64,000 nucleotides of DNA from DATJMJ01 sp035508795 (lineage in GTDB: Bacteria; Actinomycetota; Acidimicrobiia; Acidimicrobiales; Palsa-688): positions 34,377-98,376 of the forward strand of contig DATJMJ010000023.1 of assembly GCA_035508795.1 (NCBI GenBank), read 5' to 3'. Below the pieces are notes generated by a model. The model was not told where the DNA came from. It saw only the letters and a program-made list of their open reading frames with translations, and did no database searches. Position numbers and translations under genes: made by a program. Position 1 is the first letter of the stretch. Each line of letters begins with the position of its first letter. Below, piece by piece: positions 61,257-64,000 of this stretch.

Positions 61257-62109
61257 GGGCCTCGGCGCCCTGATACCTACCGACGTCCTTCGTGACCGGG
61301 GAGCCTTGGCGGAGATCGCAGTTTCGGCGATCCAGCCAAACCCTCGCCAACCGCGAGGGCACTTCGACGAGGAGCCCATGGCCGCGCTCGCAGCATCGAT
61401 CCGTGAAGTCGGTGTGTTGCAGCCAGTGCTGGTCCGCCGGCTATCCGATCACGAGTACGAGCTCATCGCCGGTGAGCGCCGCTGGCGAGCGGCACGGCGA
61501 GCCGGTTTGGCAACCGTCCCGGCGATCATACGGACGGCATCCGAGAGCGAGAGCCTAGAGCAAGCCCTGATCGAGAACCTCAACAGGGCCGAGCTGAGCC
61601 CGCTGGAAGAAGCGGCCGGTTACCAGCAGCTGATAGAGGATTTTGAGCTCACGCACGAGCAGCTGTCAGCAAGAGTCGGCAAAAGCCGGGCGGCCATCAC
61701 CAACGCGTTGCGTTTGTTCCAGTTGCCGCCTTCCGTCCAGCGCCTCCTCGGAGAAGGTCGGCTCAGCGCGGGCCACGCAAGAGCACTTCTCGGGACACCG
61801 GACAGAGCGTTCCAGGAGGCACTGGCCAGGCGTGCGGCCAACGAGCAATTGTCGGTTAGAGCGGTCGAAGATGCCGTCCGTCAGCACAACGAGGCACTCG
61901 ACGCGGCCGGACAAGATCCCGGTCCCCCGAAAACAGCTGGCCGGCTCAGGCCCCCGGGTGTGCTCGAGCTCGAGGAGCTCCTGACGGATTACCTGAGCAC
62001 CAAGGTCAGGGTGGACATGGGTGCAAACCGCGGGAAGGTGGTCATTGAGTTTGCGTCCCTCGAGGACCTCGAGCGCATCTACCGGGTGATGACTGAACCC
62101 GAGCAATAG
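61231..62109 (+). CDS. parB: Chromosome partitioning protein ParB
   Basis: A 292-residue ParB CTPase/DNA clamp. The CTP-binding motif GERRWRAARRAG and the ENLNRAELSPLEEA segment are intact. The helix-turn-helix (LSARVGKSRAAITNALRLFQLP) binds parS, and the C-terminal dimerisation domain ends the protein. The GTG start gives the classic N-terminus MAHRSGLGRGLGALIP. It is convergent with trxA across 110 nt. Confidence 0.95.
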   Translation: MAHRSGLGRGLGALIPTDVLRDRGALAEIAVSAIQPNPRQPRGHFDEEPMAALAASIREVGVLQPVLVRRLSDHEYELIAGERRWRAARRAGLATVPAIIRTASESESLEQALIENLNRAELSPLEEAAGYQQLIEDFELTHEQLSARVGKSRAAITNALRLFQLPPSVQRLLGEGRLSAGHARALLGTPDRAFQEALARRAANEQLSVRAVEDAVRQHNEALDAAGQDPGPPKTAGRLRPPGVLELEELLTDYLSTKVRVDMGANRGKVVIEFASLEDLERIYRVMTEPEQ

Positions 62110-62167
62110 ACCTGCTCTGCCTGGACGTCGCTCGCCCTAACCGCTTAGCTGAGCCTTTCGTGACCTC

Positions 62168-62215
62168 CATCTCATCCACAGCTGTGCACAATCCTGTGGA
62201 TGACCTTATGAGATG
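62168..62215. promoter_or_regulatory. Nested dyad with three DnaA-box-like 9-mers
   Basis: In the parB-trxA gap, TCATCCACA (62172-62180), the complement of TTGTGCACA (62183-62191) and the complement of TCATCCACA (62195-62203) are spaced about 11-12 nt apart. Each is one base from TTATCCACA or TTGTCCACA. The outer arms CATCTCAT (62168-62175) and ATGAGATG (62208-62215) also pair. It is either a DnaA-binding cluster or a bidirectional terminator. Confidence 0.45.
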
Positions 62216-62219
62216 AGGC

Positions 62220-62549
62220 CTACGTGAGATGCCGGCTGATCTCTTGTAGTAATTGAGCTTTTCCCTTGGCGCCCACCAGGCGGAGCTGCGGCTCACCCTC
62301 TTTGAACAGGATCAGCGTAGGTACGCTCATGACCTCGAAGCGGCGTACCGTTTCGAGGTTGTCGTCGACGTTTAGCTTGGCCACTCGCAGCCGCCCCTCG
62401 TGCTCTTTGGCGATCTCTTCCAAAACAGGCTCGATCAGCTTGCAGGGGCCGCACCACTCCGCCCAGAAATCGACCAGGACAGGACCGTCGGCAGCACCGA
62501 TCTCCTCGTCGAAGGTGGCGTCGGTGATAGCAGTTGCGACTTGCGGCAT
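62220..62549 (-). CDS. trxA: Thioredoxin
   Basis: A 109-residue thioredoxin with the active site in FWAEWCGPCKLIEP and the cis-Pro loop in MSVPTLILFKEG. It reduces protein disulfides with electrons from TrxB, encoded just upstream on the same strand. Full length and ordinary. trxA-trxB beside parAB is the usual actinobacterial arrangement. Confidence 0.96.
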   Translation of the reverse strand: MPQVATAITDATFDEEIGAADGPVLVDFWAEWCGPCKLIEPVLEEIAKEHEGRLRVAKLNVDDNLETVRRFEVMSVPTLILFKEGEPQLRLVGAKGKAQLLQEISRHLT

Positions 62550-62698
62550 TGTCTATATCTCCACTTCCCGCCCTTGCCCAGGGCGAAACTCTTCGAACCG
62601 ACAGTTATAACCTCTAAAGAAGGCGGTGCATTCCTTTGGCGGCCCCGCCTGTCTAATTTTCGCCGCGCGGTAGGCCCAAACGGTTGAGCGGTAAAGGC

Positions 62699-63670
62699 TT
62701 AGCGCGGGTTCGCCTCCAGCCAACGCTCGACGTCGATCGCCGCCATGCAGCCGCTCCCAGCAGCCGTGACAGCCTGGCGGTAGCGGTGGTCGGCGAGGTC
62801 GCCGGCTGCGAACACACCATTTACGTTGGTGGCGGTCGTCCCCCCATTGGTCAAGACATACCCATCGGGGTCGAGCTCGACCTGGCCCTTCAGAATGTCC
62901 GTGTTGGGCACATGGCCGATCGCGACGAAAACACCCGTGACGGGGAGGGCTTCGTCCTGACCATTGCGCACGTTGTGCAACCTGACGCCTTCCACCTTCG
63001 AGCTCCCGAGGACCTCGGCCACGACGCTGTCCCAGGCAAACTTGACCTTTGGGTTAGCGAACGCACGTTCCTGCATGATCTTGGAAGCGCGGAGCTCGCC
63101 GCGGCGATGGACCAAGGTGACCGTCTCGGCAAACTTGGTGAGGAAGGTGGCCTCCTCGACGGCAGAGTCCCCGCCTCCGATGACGGCGATGTGCTGGCCG
63201 CGAAAAAAGAACCCGTCACACGTGGCGCAGGTCGAAACGCCGTGGCCGAGCAACTCGCGCTCACCCGGCACGCCGAGCATGAGCGAGCGAGCGCCCATAG
63301 CCAATACGAGACCGCGAGCCTGCACCTGGACCTCCTCGCCGCTCGAGGGCTCCCGGTACCACACTGTTTGAGGCCCGCCGTCTTCCAGCTTGAGCCTCGT
63401 CGCCTTCGCCCGGACCAGCTCGGCGCCGAAGCGCTCGGCTTGCTCGGTCATTTGTGCCATCAGGCGAGGCCCGAGGATGCCCTCGGGGAAGCCGGGGTAG
63501 TTTTCGACCTCCGTCGTGAGCATCAACTGGCCGCCCGGCTGGTCGCCGGTCGAGGACGGCTCCCCTTCGAGCACCAGAGGCGCAAGGTTTGCCCTGGCGC
63601 CGTAAAGGGCGGCGGTAAGCCCGGCCGGTCCCGACCCGATCACGACAACTTCCCTCATATCGTTGGCCAC
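62699..63670 (-). CDS. trxB: Thioredoxin reductase
   Basis: A 323-residue NADPH-dependent flavoenzyme that reduces thioredoxin. The FAD motif is VIGSGPAGLTAALYGAR, the redox motif CATCDG, the NADPH motif VIGGGDSAVEEATFL, and the C-terminal FAD motif GVFAAGDLADH. The GTG at 63670 has GGAGG about 9 nt upstream; an ATG at 63658 is an alternative. The 149 nt to trxA suggests trxA has its own promoter or is read through. Confidence 0.96.
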   Translation of the reverse strand: MANDMREVVVIGSGPAGLTAALYGARANLAPLVLEGEPSSTGDQPGGQLMLTTEVENYPGFPEGILGPRLMAQMTEQAERFGAELVRAKATRLKLEDGGPQTVWYREPSSGEEVQVQARGLVLAMGARSLMLGVPGERELLGHGVSTCATCDGFFFRGQHIAVIGGGDSAVEEATFLTKFAETVTLVHRRGELRASKIMQERAFANPKVKFAWDSVVAEVLGSSKVEGVRLHNVRNGQDEALPVTGVFVAIGHVPNTDILKGQVELDPDGYVLTNGGTTATNVNGVFAAGDLADHRYRQAVTAAGSGCMAAIDVERWLEANPR

Positions 63671-63765
63671 TCTTGTAAACCTCCAAAAGCGCTAAACCCG
63701 CCAGGGAACCAAGCTATTCCGGGCGCGTGAGCCGAGTGCCGAAGCGCCCCACAGGGGCGAGACCT

Positions 63766-63993
63766 TTACGACTTGCCGCGGGCGCCGCTCCGGCGAGCGA
63801 ACAAGAAGCTGCCCACAAGGAAGAGGGCTCCGCCAAGGACCACGTAACCGAGCCATACACGCCGGCTCAAAGGGTGCACCGGGATGTAGGCGTCCCACAT
63901 ACGAACTGCACCTATGACGGCGAGGATGCCGGCCATCAGCAGGGCAACCAGCACGATCACCCCGTAGACAACAGCCCGCAAGACCTTGAGCAC
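63766..63993 (-). CDS. Small two-helix membrane protein
   Basis: A 75-residue protein with two hydrophobic segments (residues ~8-30 and 47-66) and a short basic C-terminus (RRSGARGKS). No family is recognised by name. It is on the trxB strand, 95 nt upstream of trxB, and could be the first gene of that unit; the window ends just beyond it. Confidence 0.6.
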   Translation of the reverse strand: MLKVLRAVVYGVIVLVALLMAGILAVIGAVRMWDAYIPVHPLSRRVWLGYVVLGGALFLVGSFLFARRSGARGKS

Positions 63994-64000
63994 GGGGACC

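Noticed and set aside
62684..63730. 348-codon plus-strand frame opposite trxB
   Set aside because: trxB on the minus strand has all flavoenzyme motifs; the plus frame is its shadow.

Overview
This 64 kb window is from a high-GC actinobacterium. The markers are a WhiB regulator, the FhaA-FhaB-PstP-RodA-PbpA-PknB growth cluster, CrgA, a paired ArsA-like ATPase locus next to whiB, and frequent GTG/TTG starts. The long hydrophilic tails on Nuo subunits and the gene mix fit a deep-branching class such as Acidimicrobiia. That placement is inference; no rRNA is present.

Region 1 (1-14.4 kb) is the nuoD(partial)-E-F-G-H-I-J-K-L-M-N operon of respiratory complex I, with nearly every junction a 4-8 nt stop/start overlap. 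Region 2 (14.4-21.3 kb) holds a secreted serpin, a very large membrane protein that fuses a degenerate metallophosphoesterase to an MprF-like aminoacyl-lipid synthase domain, a PNKP-like phosphatase, HtpX and YajQ. Region 3 (21.25-26.5 kb) is a small accessory island. It starts at tRNA-Tyr with a tyrosine integrase, followed by an IS3 remnant, a lower-GC membrane gene, CsbD, a monooxygenase, a frameshifted HAD gene and DUF1684, and it ends near tRNA-Pro. Region 4 (26.5-36.3 kb) carries signalling and metabolic genes: a receiver protein, a STAS protein, the Bag-like ATPase pair with divergent whiB, a degenerate PAP2 protein, an aromatic amino-acid decarboxylase, SthA transhydrogenase and a PAS-PAS-GGDEF-EAL protein. 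Region 5 (36.3-40.7 kb) is a decayed accessory patch: a frameshifted orphan gene, a PRC-barrel-like fragment, a DUF433-HNH nuclease pair, an integrase pseudogene, HicAB and tRNA-Leu.

Region 6 (40.7-50.7 kb) has a PLD-like secreted protein and then fhaA-fhaB-pstP-rodA-pbpA-pknB, trpG/pabA (opposite strand) and crgA: Ser/Thr phospho-signalling controlling peptidoglycan growth. Region 7 (50.7-56.3 kb) has HD, DedA, MT-A70 methyltransferase, a thiolase-like protein lacking its catalytic Cys and His, a VIT1-type transporter and a CPBP protease. Region 8 (56.3-64 kb) is rpmH-rnpA-yidD-yidC-khpB(jag)-rsmG, a parS site, parA-parB, then trxA, trxB and a small membrane gene.

In other actinobacteria, regions 6 and 8 flank dnaA-dnaN-recF-gyrB-gyrA and oriC. 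Here both flanks are present in the expected order and orientation, but the dnaA-gyrA block is absent and region 7 lies in its place. DnaA-box-like dyads remain in two convergent gaps. This apparent relocation of the replication-initiation block, and the DUF433-HNH pair with its tandem operator-like repeats, are the two observations most worth following up.
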